Shown: piece after piece, positions 25,345-36,744 of the stretch
How the letters are laid out: every line of letters begins with the position of its first letter
Position numbering within the stretch: the first letter of the stretch is position 1
NCBI GenBank assembly: GCA_032622095.1
Contig: CP136062.1
Span: 6,882,001-6,946,000 of the forward strand
Direction: 5' to 3'
DNA from: Siphonodentalium dalli
Taxonomy: Eukaryota; Mollusca; Scaphopoda; Gadilida; Siphonodentaliidae
DNA: 64,000 nucleotides
Notes under the pieces: model-generated
Databases searched by the model: none
Told to the model about the DNA's origin: nothing
What the model saw: the letters and a program-made list of their open reading frames with translations, nothing else
Translations under genes and position numbers: made by a program

Positions 25345-25560
25345 AATCCGACAATAATGTGAATTCGTCAATAGCCACCGTATAAGGGGGGAATCACTGT
25401 CCAAAAAGTATCGAGATAACCCGTTTATAACCGGCCACAAATTGGGCGTAAATAGTGTCTGGCGTCACAATTATTCCTAAAATTTTGCTAAATTTCAGCT
25501 TTTGTTGCTAAATTGCAGACTGTGGGAGTTCATAGGTGGCCAATTTTGGTGTAAATTCGT
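25345..25560 (-). repeat. Inverted unit of the ~174-bp repeat family
   Basis: Read on the minus strand this shows TTTACGCCCAATTTGTGGCC, a GATAC-TTTTTGGACAGTGATT phrase and GACGAATTCAC, the same order as in the direct units from 25561. It therefore forms a head-to-head junction with them. Confidence 0.75.
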
Positions 25561-26780
25561 AAAAAATTATATCTAAATTTGCAATAGCATAGATCTCCCA
25601 CAATCATGAATTCGGCAACATGCTAGTGTCCTTTATAAATTCAGACTCTACTTACGCCAAATTTTAGGCCGGTATAGTGGGATATCTGATACTTTTTTGA
25701 CAGTAATTTTACCCTATGGACGAATTCACACTAAAAATGGATATATACCCACTAATCTAATATATATTTTGGGACTTCTGTCTGTCTGTTTGTTATTCTG
25801 TCTGTTTGTTAGCAATGGCAGGACGGATTTTGTCCGGGAAGTGTTTTGGACAGGTCTAGTCGTGACCCCGACCTGACTTTGACCTTCAAACTGGTCAATT
25901 CATGGTCAAATCGGGTAAAACGGACGGATTTCGAATTTGATAACTAGTGGAACTTTTGTCCGGGGAGTATTTTGGACGGGTCAAATCGTGATCCAGACCT
26001 GACCTTGACCTTCAAAATTGTCAATTCAAGGTCAAATCGGTTTTCGACGGATTTAGATTTTAGATCCACGGACGTTTTCAAAACCAGCTATTTGAAAATT
26101 GGTATCTGAAGTCCGGATGAAAGCAGAGGGGAAACAGCCCAGACGAAGTCGGGCCCACCAGCTAGTAGCATATATTGGTCTATTACAATCGGGAGTTAAG
26201 CAACATTTTACGACTCTACGTACGTCCAATTTGTGGCCCGATATAATGGGCTAGCCGGATACGTTTTTGACAGTGATTTGGCCCTATGGTGGTTCTGGTC
26301 GAATTCACCACAAAAGGGGCCACCAATAGCACATGTCTCTCACAATCGGGTATTCGTGAACATTTTAGGATTTGTTTGGATTCCAGACTCTACTTACGCC
26401 CAATTTGTGGCAGGGTAAAATGGTCTACATGGGTACCTTTCCGATATTGATTCGCCCCTCAATTTGTTATGTATGAATTCACCCCAAAAGAGGCCTCGTA
26501 TTGCATAGGTCTCCCATAATCAGGAATTTAGCAACAGTTTAGGGTAAGTTTTGACGTCAGTCTCAACTTACGCCCAATTTGTGGCAGGGTATAATGGGCT
26601 ACCATGGTACTCTTATTACGGTGAATTGCCCCTAGGGTGTCTATGGACGAATTCACCACACAAGGGGGCACAAATAGGATTAGTCTCACACAACTTAGAA
26701 TTTAGAAGCATTTCTCCTCAACGCCAGACTCTACTCACGGCCAATTTGGACTGCGGGTATAACGGCCTACGCACAGGGTG
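25561..26780 (+). repeat. ~174-bp tandem repeat family, direct block (interrupted by a Helitron)
   Basis: Units carry, in order, a CTCCCACAATC phrase, GAATTTAGCAACATTTT, a CAGACTCTACTTACGCCCAA phrase, TTGTGGCxxGxTATAATGGG, TTTTGACAGTGATTTGGCCC and GACGAATTCACCACAAAAG. Landmarks lie near 25655, 26225, 26396 and 26572, spaced about 171-176 bp once the 410-bp Helitron is removed. A separate unit lies at 28107-28285. The small open frames here are repeat-borne. Confidence 0.8.
25756..26165 (+). mobile_element. Non-autonomous Helitron, 410 bp, between A and T
   Basis: The element starts with TC (25756), ends with CTAG (26162-26165) and sits between A (25755) and T (26166), the hallmarks of Helitrons. 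A hairpin GCCC-A-GAC/GTC-GGGC at 26137-26154 lies 7 nt before CTAG, as expected for the 3' terminator. Removing the element joins CACTAA to TAGCATAT, which matches CACCAATAGCACAT in the sister repeat unit at 26312, so the boundaries are confirmed by a paralogous empty site without target duplication. It contains a 126-bp internal duplication (landmarks 25830 and 25956) rich in TGACCTTCAAA-type words and no Rep/helicase coding sequence, so it would need an enzyme from elsewhere. Confidence 0.85.
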
Positions 26781-28106
26781 GGGGTAAATTATTTGCAGGA
26801 AGGTATGCCGTTTGTTTGCATCTGTCATTTACGGGAACACACCACCCCCAAACCTGCACACAAAATATTTGTTTACTTCCTATTTGTTGACGCCGCACCC
26901 CCAAAATTTCACTAATTTTGGTCCGAAACCGCATAAAACCCCACATATTTTGTTCATACCACTGGGAACTTATCACATTTAGTCCAAATTATCATGCAAG
27001 CTACCCTATTACATAACCCGAACATGTGTTTGAATATTTGGCTGTATAATACCTTTTTAGCTGATAGCATTATCTCAGGACAACAAACTCAATCTTTACT
27101 TTCGAGTCACTGCTGACATTTTGTAAACACGTCCGAGACATATCAGTTGTTATGCTCAAATTCAACTATAGATTTGACATATTTTGAAATTAGATAAACA
27201 CAGAGAGGAGATTTGCCAGGCTGCATTTGGAACTATTACTTGATCAATTGCTGATTTTAGCAATTTAAGCCTAGGTCCACTCAGGATACACAATTCCATA
27301 AGTTCTAACTGTTGTCTGATTAGTCTGTCAACCAGCTCAGCATTATTCCATACCACTTTTGTTAGTGTACTGGGGCAACAATACTATTACACTAAATGAT
27401 AAGCAGTTACTATACCATACTTGGATACTTTAGGTGTTGTGGGAGTAACAGATTTAGTCATCTGAGTTTATAGATATGCAAATAATTCACTGATTGACTA
27501 GACGTACTGATGACAGTTATTTTCTTTATATTGTAACATTAATGTTTGAGACAGTTGCTCGCTCTTTTTCCATGCACACAATGATCTAGGCTTAATGGTC
27601 TTAGTTTCTTCAGGAAAATATATTTATTTCAGTTTTACATTTCTCGAAGGTCTTTATGTTTATATTTCATAAGTTCATCAAGGAAACACCTAATTTATTT
27701 ATGTCATAAATGTCTAAACTGTTTTATTTACAATATTGTAGAAGTTTCCACACTGGCATAAAGTCTATTTTTACTTATTATCTTGTTGAAAATATATGAT
27801 TCCAGATTTTGTTTTTCTAAAAATGTCCATGCCGGGTTCTGTCCGAATGGTGTCGGGAAGGAAGATTTGCACCGTCCCATGTGCAACATGCCATAGCCAC
27901 TTATGCCCATATGAGCTCCAAGTAAAATAATATGTTGTTTTTTACAGTTATATTATGTTCTAAACTGTTACAAATGTCAAATACAGGCACAAACGGTCTT
28001 CAGTAAAATATTTGCATGAGGTTGTAAAAATGCGTTGTTTGCCTCTTTCACCACCCACCCACCCGGAATACTTCCTGCTTATTTTGTACTACCCCCCCCC
28101 CCGCTA
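26781..28106. other. No gene seen
   Basis: Unremarkable AT-rich DNA with no reading frame, RNA gene or repeat I can support. A poly-C run lies near 28091. Confidence 0.4.
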
Positions 28107-28285
28107 CCGGGTCCTTTTTTGATAGTGGTTTCCCCTAAGGTGGATATGGACGAAATCACACCAAGAGTGGCCACCAATAAGATCTCCCACAATCGGGAAT
28201 TTAGCAACATTTTTTGGGTCAGTTTTGACGCCAACCTCTAATTATGCCCATTTGTTGCCGGGCATAATGGGCTATTTGCTGCAAA
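28107..28285 (+). repeat. Isolated ~174-bp family unit
   Basis: It has the same word order as the 25.6-26.8 kb block (TTTTTTGATAGTGGTTTCCCC, GACGAAATCACACCAAG, CACAATCGGGAATTTAGCAA, a TTGTTGCCGGGCATAATGGG end). Confidence 0.75.
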
Positions 28286-29039
28286 TCCTGCCCAATCCGG
28301 CAAATATTTCGAATCGGTGGCTGAAGAAATACTACCTACTAAAAAATTGAATCGGAGGTTGAATAAGAAACACTGAACAAAGAACTAGCAGATTTGAATC
28401 GAAGGCTGAATAAGGAATACGGATCAAGGAACTGAATCCATGGACCTCCACATACGAGACCCCCAACCCACATCCATGGTCACGTCGCAAATATTCCCCA
28501 ATCTCAGTCAGGTACGGAGTCATCAAGTACATTTCCATACATCAGATATGACGTCGGTCGTCGAAATTGTTACATGTCTGTGAACGATATCTGATATTCC
28601 AGTCAATGTTATTTGTGTGTGGCAAAGACGCCAAACGCCGGCATCTATTTACCGGAATCTATTTTGCCATATCAAAGGACACCGGTCGCCCTTTAGTCAG
28701 AACTTGATATGGGCTGCATCAGACTGCATGGTTCTTACCCAAGGGGTGAGGGCAAGAGTTAATATTTTGTTTATTTGGGGTGACGGTGATGGCGGGGAGG
28801 GGGGTCTATGAGGTATTTAGTGCGGGTCTCCCACCATGCTGTCAAGTTGACCGAAAAAGACATGTTTGCGAATAAAGAATAAAAAGATCCAAACCTGGTG
28901 TGAGGGTTGAGGCGTTTCTAGTGAGTATTTAGGGCGGGCCACACACTACTGTCATCAATTGACTTACCGTTCTCAGTGTGGTACCCTCCGGTGGTGATGC
29001 GCGGGATTATAGGGCTGTTTCTATGGGGTATTTGGGATG
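28286..29039. other. No gene; small GAATCGGxGGCTGAA repeats
   Basis: A few short direct repeats of GAATC-GG-TGAATAAG type occur at 28310-28430. The rest shows nothing I can assign. Confidence 0.35.
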
Positions 29040-29632
29040 GGCAAATTGACCGAAAAAGCTTCGCTCAGCTGGCCACTTAAGGATTTGGGTCATTTGATAT
29101 ATTTTCAAAACAATATCGGATATTTCGACCCAAATTTGTTTCGGCTCAAATTGTTTTTATTTTTACTGAGTATGTTCCCGTGGTCATTTGCCACATTTTC
29201 CCAACAAAATCGGAGGAGCACAGGTTCGACACTTTTTCGGACCACTTGAACGAACTCGACCCAAAACATTTTCGGCCCAGCTGGCCACTTGCGAATTTGG
29301 ACCCATTGGGCCATTTCCCCTTCATATTTTAGACTTTGCTTAATTTCGAGGCATTTCCGACTTTCGACCAACATTTTTTTCGACCCAAATTTTGGTTATT
29401 TTTACTGAGTATGTTCCCGTGGTCATTTGCCACATTTTCTAAAAATGTTCGCACCGAGCACAGGTTCGACACTTTTTCGGACCACTTTTACAAACTCGAC
29501 CTAAACAATTTTCGGCCCAAAATTTCTCGGCCAGCTGGCCACTTGCAAATTTTGGGTTATTTGCCACATTTTCCCAAAAAAATCGGACCGAGCACAGGTT
29601 CGACACTTTTTCGGACCACTTTTACGAATAGT
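29040..29632 (-). repeat. ~250-bp tandem repeat family, right locus, inverted
   Basis: The reverse complement of the 23.3-24.0 kb family: CAGGTTCGACACTTTTTCGG at about 29221, 29461 and 29595 (spacing 240 then 134), with CGACTTTCGACC, CCAGCTGGCCACTTG and TATGTTCCCGTGGTCATTTG. The open frames across it are repeat-borne. Confidence 0.85.
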
Positions 29633-32269
29633 GGAAATGTCCATTTATTTGATTAAATACCCACACGTACGAGTTCAAGGCACGCGACAAGAGGGTTCTC
29701 ATGGGGGGAGGTCACCTTCAAATTGCCGGCCAAACTGAAACCAAACATCGTTGAACATCACTCCCATTGAACCAAACATCAAACTCACAGGTTTGCAAAA
29801 TTATATTTGCACCCATTTGGAAATATTCAACCAGAAAATTACAAACTATTACTGGTTGGAAAATCAAGCAATGAGGCAATTCCAACCTATATATGGTGTT
29901 TAATTAATGTTTAACTCATTTTGTGTCCGACATGGAATTTCCAACTGTTGGAAATGTACCAAAGTTCGGAGAGGGGGAGACACGTCAGCAACCCCTGTCG
30001 CCACGACCCTGTATACATGAGAAGTTTCGTGTGTGATCTACAACGTCTTTGTAATTTGATTCAGGATATATGGAGGTTAGAAATGCTTGCCCTCACCAAT
30101 AAATACACTTTAACTTGAAAAAGGGATGCGATTAAGTCGGATTGGCTGCTAATTATGTGTCATGTATATACGTGAGTTACGCCCACAGTTCAGCACGGAC
30201 AGTTATTGTTGTCCACGGCGTAAAGCAACACGTTTCAATTAGTATTTAATTCGAATTCGGACTCGCCAGTTGAGGGACGTTTCTTCCGAAGTTTGCCGTT
30301 GCGCTATGGACTCGGCCCGTGTATGTGAGCAATTAATTCTATACAATTGTATTTGTTTACTATTCCTTCTTTCTTGGTTTAAAGATGCCCCATCCAATTC
30401 GACATTAAATAAGTTAACATTCCATAAGACATTTATCGGGCAATAAAACATGAAAAACAATGGTCGTTATACTATGCACCACCAATACAGCACCACAAGA
30501 AACGTCCAAACGAATGTGATCAGAATGATCATAAATAGCTTATTTTAGAAATTTATCTTCAATTTTCATCGTTGGTTGGTAATGAAGTAAAAACGATCTT
30601 TATAAAATGTGATTTTTCGAACATTCTGGCGCCAAACCACACGAAACCTTATTAATAAGTCGAAAGCACACAAGAAGCTTGCATAAATGGATTTACCGAT
30701 TCTTTCTCATTGTTGTCTTGCATGTGTAGAATACGCAAGAATAGAAGTATTATAGTGTCCAATTGTAAGGGGTTACTTGAATTTCCAATTATTACCAGAA
30801 AGACAACTACATGTACTGGCTAGACGTGACTCAGAGCAGTATGACAATTTAATTTCGCACACCCATCCCGTTCAGGTTAGATGTTTCAAACTGAAAGGTA
30901 TCATAACATTTCCAGTTATTGGACAATTCTTACATGACTTGGGCCATCCCCGTGGTTAGCAACTTCCCATCAGTCCCATCGTGTATGCATGATTTCCAAC
31001 TATACCCCCCACGATGACCTTACATGTACCTTTAAGTATCACCCCTAAAAATTAACAAATGGTCAGTGCATAAATGTATAACCTGTGTTATTGTATCTTT
31101 GAAACAGCATATACTCGCGTAAATAGTGCATATATACCGTTTAATATATAGTTGATTAGTCATCAGCGACGTGGCTAGAGGTCTCCGGGGATTTTCCGGC
31201 TGCATCCTGCCCCTTTTAACCAGACTGAGATAGCAATGTCGCGTAATTTCATTTGTTTTCCACCCCGTGGCTTGGAATTTCCTAACTGTATCTATTGTGG
31301 GGAGGAATCATGTAACAATCTGAAATATGAGCCTGAACTCTGCAAAATCCTATCAACTATAAAAGGCTAACTCAAGAAATTTGTAGTCTTATAATAGCTA
31401 TGTATATATAGATCTCACTACAGACAAATTCAGGCCGCATTTTGTTTTAGTTTGATTTATTAGTAATTTGTAATTGATTAGCATGTTTTGACTGGCCAAC
31501 GATTAGTCAGGTGGGAGAACAATTACAAATTTTAATTGTACTGGCCTCAAGATTTCCAAACTGACACTGAGATTTGGAAAATTCCCGTCGAAAGTTTTGA
31601 CCGGATGTAGGAAATTCCCCACTAATTACTAATTGATAATTACCCCACCCCCATATCGACGCCCGAGTCCCTGTTAAAACAGACGTTTTATGGATAGTTT
31701 TATTCTATTTTCTCGACTCGCGACGGGAGTACAGCATCAAATAATCTCTTACGTATTCTCAAAGAATGGCCGTGGGCGTTAAAATAACACTCATGCGATC
31801 ACAAAGCTTGAACATTCTGCCGGATAAGAGCCGTGTCAGGATAAAGGGATAACACGCCTGTGGTTTTTAGCAATATAAGATACAAATGATACGTGTGTCA
31901 AATACTTGAGCCATGTTTGACGCTGAACGAACATTAAACCTATTACCTACGACTACGTGGATTTAAACATCTGACCGTTTGAGGTGTCATTCAGATCAGT
32001 GGGCGCTTCGTACTCAGGTCCGCGGGAATAACTTTGGGATTATCTCCGTCTGGGCCACTGTCTGGGTCACCAGACTGCATGCGATCGACACAGTGAGCTA
32101 ATGTGTGCCCAGGCATACGACAAAATAGCCAGTGAACTGCATTCATACATGTCGAGGTGGGGTGGTTCATGAACAGCGCGCATGACCTTTTGAACTATTT
32201 TAACTCATCGCAAACTGCAGTCGCATAGTGAGATTGAATGCAATGTTTACTTTTTACCAGGGTCTGTTA
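29633..32269. other. No gene seen
   Basis: About 2.6 kb of AT-rich DNA with only short frames and no recognised domains. Possible promoters or exons cannot be supported from sequence alone. Confidence 0.35.
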
Positions 32270-32602
32270 CGAGCGTGTGAGTTTAGCCCGTTTAACCCAT
32301 GTATTAACTTTTACTTTCATTTAATTTTTACCTTTTAATTCACAATATAATTTTAGCTTTGTTTCAATAGTAAATCTTCGAGTATTTTAAATGGCCTGTC
32401 ATTATTGTCTTTACTGCGGTTGATTATTAGGTTAAGTTTGCGTATTTTCTAGCTAGGTTGTTTGTATATAATTGTATCCATTCGTTATTCACTATTATTT
32501 TTAGGATGTGTGCCATGTTTGTATTGTAAGCGTATTGAAACTAATTTATTGTATAATGCCTTCTAAATGTATCTATAATAATAATAATAATAATAATAAT
32601 AT
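32270..32602 (+). mobile_element. Possible 5'-truncated retroelement 3' tail ending in (AAT)n
   Basis: A T-rich, stop-rich stretch ends in TTTATTGTATAATGCCTTC and a (ATA)9 microsatellite at 32575-32602. Many LINE 3' UTRs end this way, in a short A-rich microsatellite. No coding part, matching copy or target duplication is visible, so this is a weak call. Confidence 0.3.
32575..32602. repeat. (ATA)n microsatellite
   Basis: Nine uninterrupted ATA triplets. Confidence 0.95.
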
Positions 32603-32636
32603 CATTGTTCTGGCTGAAAACACCCGTATTGTGTCG

Positions 32637-32993
32637 TCACCTATGTTGATCAAAAGTACCCTCTTGAGTGCGTGCACGAATAACACCATTTTGGACATCC
32701 GTCTTGGTGGATTTCCCCCGCACCAAAGAGTTCACCAACAACATTTCCATAATCGATAATGCCTCCAGATTTACGAAATCATCTAACGATAATGGGGTAT
32801 CACGTACAGTTACATTAATGGCCTCCTTTCCTACATCATTTGGTTTAACAATATTGCCAAAGATACGGAAACCTCTATCGACGAGGGTGTTTTTAGCTTC
32901 AGTGTAAGACCATTTAATGAAACAACTGTTCTGTGTTACCTGTATGGCCGCAATATCCTTAACATATATAACCTGTCGGATTTTATCTAGCAC
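32637..32993 (-). pseudogene. Retroelement ORF1/Gag-like fragment
   Basis: A 118-codon open frame on the minus strand. Visible phrases include IAAIQVTQNSCFIKW, a DRGFRIFGNIVKPNDVGKE segment and INVTVRDTPLSLDD, which resemble the RRM-like or gag-like region of retroelement ORF1 products (a KxTxxxA-L-x-G-I-x-G pattern followed by a TNVTVxxxP-type strand). It lacks a nucleic-acid-binding zinc knuckle, which in such proteins lies C-terminally, and it stops shortly after an RxRTQEGT end, so it looks truncated. No reverse transcriptase follows downstream on the minus strand; the next feature there is the (ATA)n tract. A domesticated gene is possible but unsupported. The family assignment is from memory of sequence style only. 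Confidence 0.4.
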
Positions 32994-34513
32994 ATCCTTA
33001 CCACTGAGCCGTTAAAAATTGTCAGGATAAAAACAAACCGTTAAATTCTTGGAAAGAATAATTTTAGACACAATATATGATTCTTAAAATTCAGTACAAT
33101 AACAATATTCACACTCTAAACACAATGCATAAGAAAAACAGTCTTATTACTCCATTTTACTAAACATTTATAGAAAACATCAGGACAAAGCAAATTTTGC
33201 GCGCGTCCGTTATTTCGCGCCACCGAAAGTTCATCCAAGGTGGCGATTTTCAGTTGTTTGGATAGCATTACTTGCCTAACAACCGTCTGTGAGCAACTTT
33301 TATTCTGATTGGTTAAGATAAACGCGATCATCAAATTGCTTCATAATTATGTGGCCTGGAAAGACGATACAAAGAGTTCAATAGGGCATGCCAAAGGTCA
33401 TTCTATTTTTAAGAAGCATATTTGCAATTGCACATTACTGCAGTCCAGCTCTCCCAGCGCCGAGTGTGTATACGCCTTACTTGTACGGATTTCATTATAT
33501 TCTAGTAAGTTAAATGTGTCGTCTAGGGCCATCACAATATAACGTCACAGTGTCGCGCCATGGTCGTTGAAAGTAAATGTCTAACCAGAAGTAAGACAAC
33601 ACAAATTGAGTTTGATAGTTAATTTATGAGTCTTTAGTATTTCATCTAATATTATCACATGCATGTTTTTGTACATGTCACTATGTCTTTAAATTCGCAG
33701 AAAATTGTTTCCGACAGATATCCATTCTCTTGTCGCCATGCAAAATACACCGAAAATATCCCCGAGGCGGCAGAGTTCCAAGAAAAACAAGATGGCGTCT
33801 ATCGACCCCATATTAATCCATATATATATACCCCATTCGGCTTCCTATAAACAACCCCTAAAAGATTAACGCGCTCTAAACGTGAGATTATGTCAAACAA
33901 GGTGAATCTAACATGACCTCATCTCCTGTCAGTAGATCCCCGTTCTCATTGGTCAATCTAATAGACCAGCATGATGATAGAGCTTCATATGTATACGGAT
34001 GTCATGCTTCGATAAATCTGATTAAATTTTCTACAGACAGTATAGTTACTTACTAAATGGAATTGTGCATTGTTACATGTATGTGTGTTTAAGTTTGTTA
34101 CATACAGGTGTGTAAGTTTAAACTGGGCCAATTGTATGGTAGCTGAGTATACAATCAGTTGATTATGTCCAATTACACGCCCAGCAGATGGTTACCAAAA
34201 CATATCTGCTGAACTCATATTCCAGCTTGAAACGCTCTCTAAAACCCAAAATCTCTCTAAAAGTAAACACTCCCTAGATCAAAGCTCTCTAAACGTGAGA
34301 TTGTGTTACTATGTGATAACATGACAATTATACGACACTCGCTCAAATTATTGTCGATATAATATGTTTCAGATGTTTTTTCGTCACAAAACATTTTAGA
34401 ACACTTCGTAATCAGAATGAAACGACGAAAAAAATGGGTCCCATATTGGCTCCAAATCTAGGTCATACAGCTTGACAGTCACATGTAATGTATTCAGGAC
34501 ACTCGAAATATGT
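32994..34513. other. No gene seen
   Basis: Unassigned AT-rich DNA. Short open frames at 33116-33334 (minus) and 33309-33542 (plus) overlap each other and show no domain features. Confidence 0.35.
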
Positions 34514-34927
34514 TTAAAAGTCTGCCTGTCCACTCTTCCTAAAAAACGCCTCAAGGGTTTCAATTAGCTGTTTATCCCATATTTTCGAACAGTCGATGCT
34601 AAAGTGACCATCACCAAACGGAAGAACACCGGGTTTGCCTTTGTGTGTTAACGCATTATGCTTTCTACATTGAATAGGAAAGGATATATAAATGCCAAAT
34701 TGTCGGGTGGGTACCATTGGCAATGTCGGAATAATTGGCAACCATTGTCGGGTGGGTACCATTGGCAATGTCCATCTTATGTTGGTCGGCAACATCCGTA
34801 TTCTCAATTGGGAATAGTTCCGCCTCAAGATATGTGTGGTCCCATATATTAGATAATGGGGGACACACCATGGTGCTGCATGATTATTGAACGATATAGA
34901 TTTCGTGTATAATTGTATGTTTATCAT
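34514..34927 (-). CDS. Unrecognised 137-codon open frame with an internal 45-bp duplication
   Basis: This is one of the longer open frames outside the satellite and the LINE. It is built partly on a 45-bp direct duplication (TGTCGGGTGGGTACCATTGG at 34701 and 34746), so the peptide repeats LPMVPTRQ. The C-terminal part (GKPGVLPFGDGHFSIDCSKI) is unique. No signal peptide, membrane segment or domain is evident. It may be a chance frame over a minisatellite or an exon of an unknown gene; I would not rely on it. Confidence 0.15.
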   Translation of the reverse strand: MINIQLYTKSISFNNHAAPWCVPHYLIYGTTHILRRNYSQLRIRMLPTNIRWTLPMVPTRQWLPIIPTLPMVPTRQFGIYISFPIQCRKHNALTHKGKPGVLPFGDGHFSIDCSKIWDKQLIETLEAFFRKSGQADF

Positions 34928-35532
34928 TGATGGATATGCATTTAATTTCCGAGTCGTACTGACACATGTGTAATAAAAGCTGAGTAATTGAACATAACTT
35001 GCTATCAGTTCTGTTTGTTTTCCAATGCCTTGTCTCTGATATGAATATCACTTATATGCGAATGAAGAGTGCATTCACAAGAGGCTCTTCACAAAGTAAA
35101 TCTTGCCACGAATTTCTAATCCGTCTACGCCCTAAACGATATATATCATATTCTACCAACTCAAAACCTTGGAAAGGCTTGATCTTTATAATATTGAAGA
35201 GATAACGTCACACATTGATACGGTACTCGTTCGCGTGAAACGAAACAGAACAAAACAGCGAAAATGACACCGCGTATCGTAATTTAAGATGACATGTGAA
35301 GACACCCTATTCAATTCGCCGCGAATGAGAAAACACGCCTATTGTGGATGGGCGGTTGTAAGGGCATTGTTAACCTTTAGAGCCACGTATAGTTTTTGGT
35401 CTACTTTTTCGTCTTTGGAAATGTAAGTGTCAGTCACTGGAACGGGAAGATGTGTATGTTCGTGATAATTGATTTAGACGATACAAACAACACTGCTATC
35501 GGTGTGACCAATTACTGCACGGGTAAGCCACT
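34928..35532. other. No gene seen
   Basis: Nothing assignable. A short 68-codon frame at 34999-35205 has no recognisable feature. Confidence 0.35.
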
Positions 35533-35620
35533 GTATTACCCTCGAGGGTAACATTGTCTCAGTTATTGACAGCTCAATTATTACCAGTAAACATAGAACT
35601 ACGAAGAACTCAACGTGCAG
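35533..35620 (+). repeat. ~85-bp dispersed repeat with 16-bp palindrome, copy 1
   Basis: It contains the palindrome TTACCCTCGAGGGTAA (35536-35551) followed by CTCAGTTATTGACxGCTCA and CATAGAACTACGAAGAACTC. The same order is found at 48092-48178. Confidence 0.8.
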
Positions 35621-35715
35621 AGACACAATCACAGCTCTCTAACAATTTTCGAAAACACTGTTTTTATAAACCCCACTGTATCATAACAACCGCGAACTGT
35701 GGTGTTTGCTAATTT

Positions 35716-36557
35716 GCATAATTGTGTGTTTTTTTAGTTGCAATTAAAGCACGCTATGTATAAATGGTGTTATCGCGGACACAAATCCGTTATAATGTGT
35801 AATGTTCCTATTGGACCTTTTTATATCAATAATAAAGACCGTGGGACAAATAGATAAACCTTATTATGCAGTTGGTGTGTGCTGCAGGCAATCGCAAATA
35901 CGATGTACATACGTTACAAATACGTTTATGTACTAGTTCAAATAGCCACTCTTTACTGTTTATCAATTGACTATTTCTTTTAATCAATACATTCCTCAGA
36001 CTTCAGAGAATACCCGTATGTTGCGTAACAATCTGTGACATAATTATGTCAATTTCTTTTTGCACTACTACAACGTGTTAGTTTCACATTTTAGCAATCT
36101 GGAAATGAACACGTCTGTCGGCGTCTTCACGACCATTTGAAACGAAACCGAACATTTCGCTGCATGGCTACTCAACTTCGAAATTGCTTTACTCATCTTT
36201 CCGTGAACCGATTTCCACCATGCAACCACTAATCCGACCGGAGAATAGCTGCGCAAATGACGGGTCTGTTAATTGATCCAGATTATGAATGTTTTATTTT
36301 CTAAATAGCGATGATTCCAACATAAAATTAACTTTTCGAACTGGATTAAAGAATATATGCGCGCATTTATGCCTGCTATTAAGGAGGTTCGTGTGTACTC
36401 CTTTGTCAGATAACAAAGAAGTTATCACCCTTGTTTTCGTGAGATACGGGAATTTGTCGCCGCTCTCGACCTGGCGGCCCTCGGGTGACATTCCAGGTCT
36501 CGAGCGGGCGACAAATCCCCGTGTCTCACTCAATCGCGAGCGATAACTGTATATTAT
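35716..36557 (+). repeat. ~840-bp dispersed repeat with terminal foldback, copy 1
   Basis: This aligns along its length with 51907-52700, from AATTGTGTGTTTTTTT through GCAATTAAAGCACG, CCTATTGGACCTTTTTATAT, CGTGGGACAAATAGATAAAC and CGAAACCGAACATTTCGCTG to GCGATAACTGTATATTA. Divergence is of the order of 10-15 percent by eye, with several indels. No coding frame is conserved between the copies, so it is probably a non-autonomous mobile element or a piece of a larger one. The end of the element is an imperfect hairpin (36421-36547). Confidence 0.8.
36421..36547. repeat. Imperfect foldback at the end of the dispersed repeat, copy 1
   Basis: Left arm 36421-36474 and right arm 36493-36547 are about 80 percent complementary (GTTATC...TTTGTCGCC...ACCTGG against its inverse). 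Compared with copy 2, the loop has lost about 21 bp, leaving only part of the GGGCC/GGCCC mini-stem. Confidence 0.8.
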
Positions 36558-36744
36558 GCTACATGTATTGCCTGGGTCCATACATTATTTTAAGTTACTG
36601 CCATGGCCCATAATGTATAATGTAGGGCAAATCCCCGTGTCTCACTCAATCGCGAGCGATAACTGTATATTATGCTACATGTATTGCCTGGGTCCATACA
36701 TTATTTTAAGTTACTGCCATGGCCCATAATGTATAATGTAGGGC
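36513..36744. repeat. 116-bp perfect tandem duplication
   Basis: Two adjacent, apparently identical units, 36513-36628 and 36629-36744. They span the last part of the foldback and the first part of the next tandem family, so the duplication happened after those two became neighbours. Confidence 0.9.
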
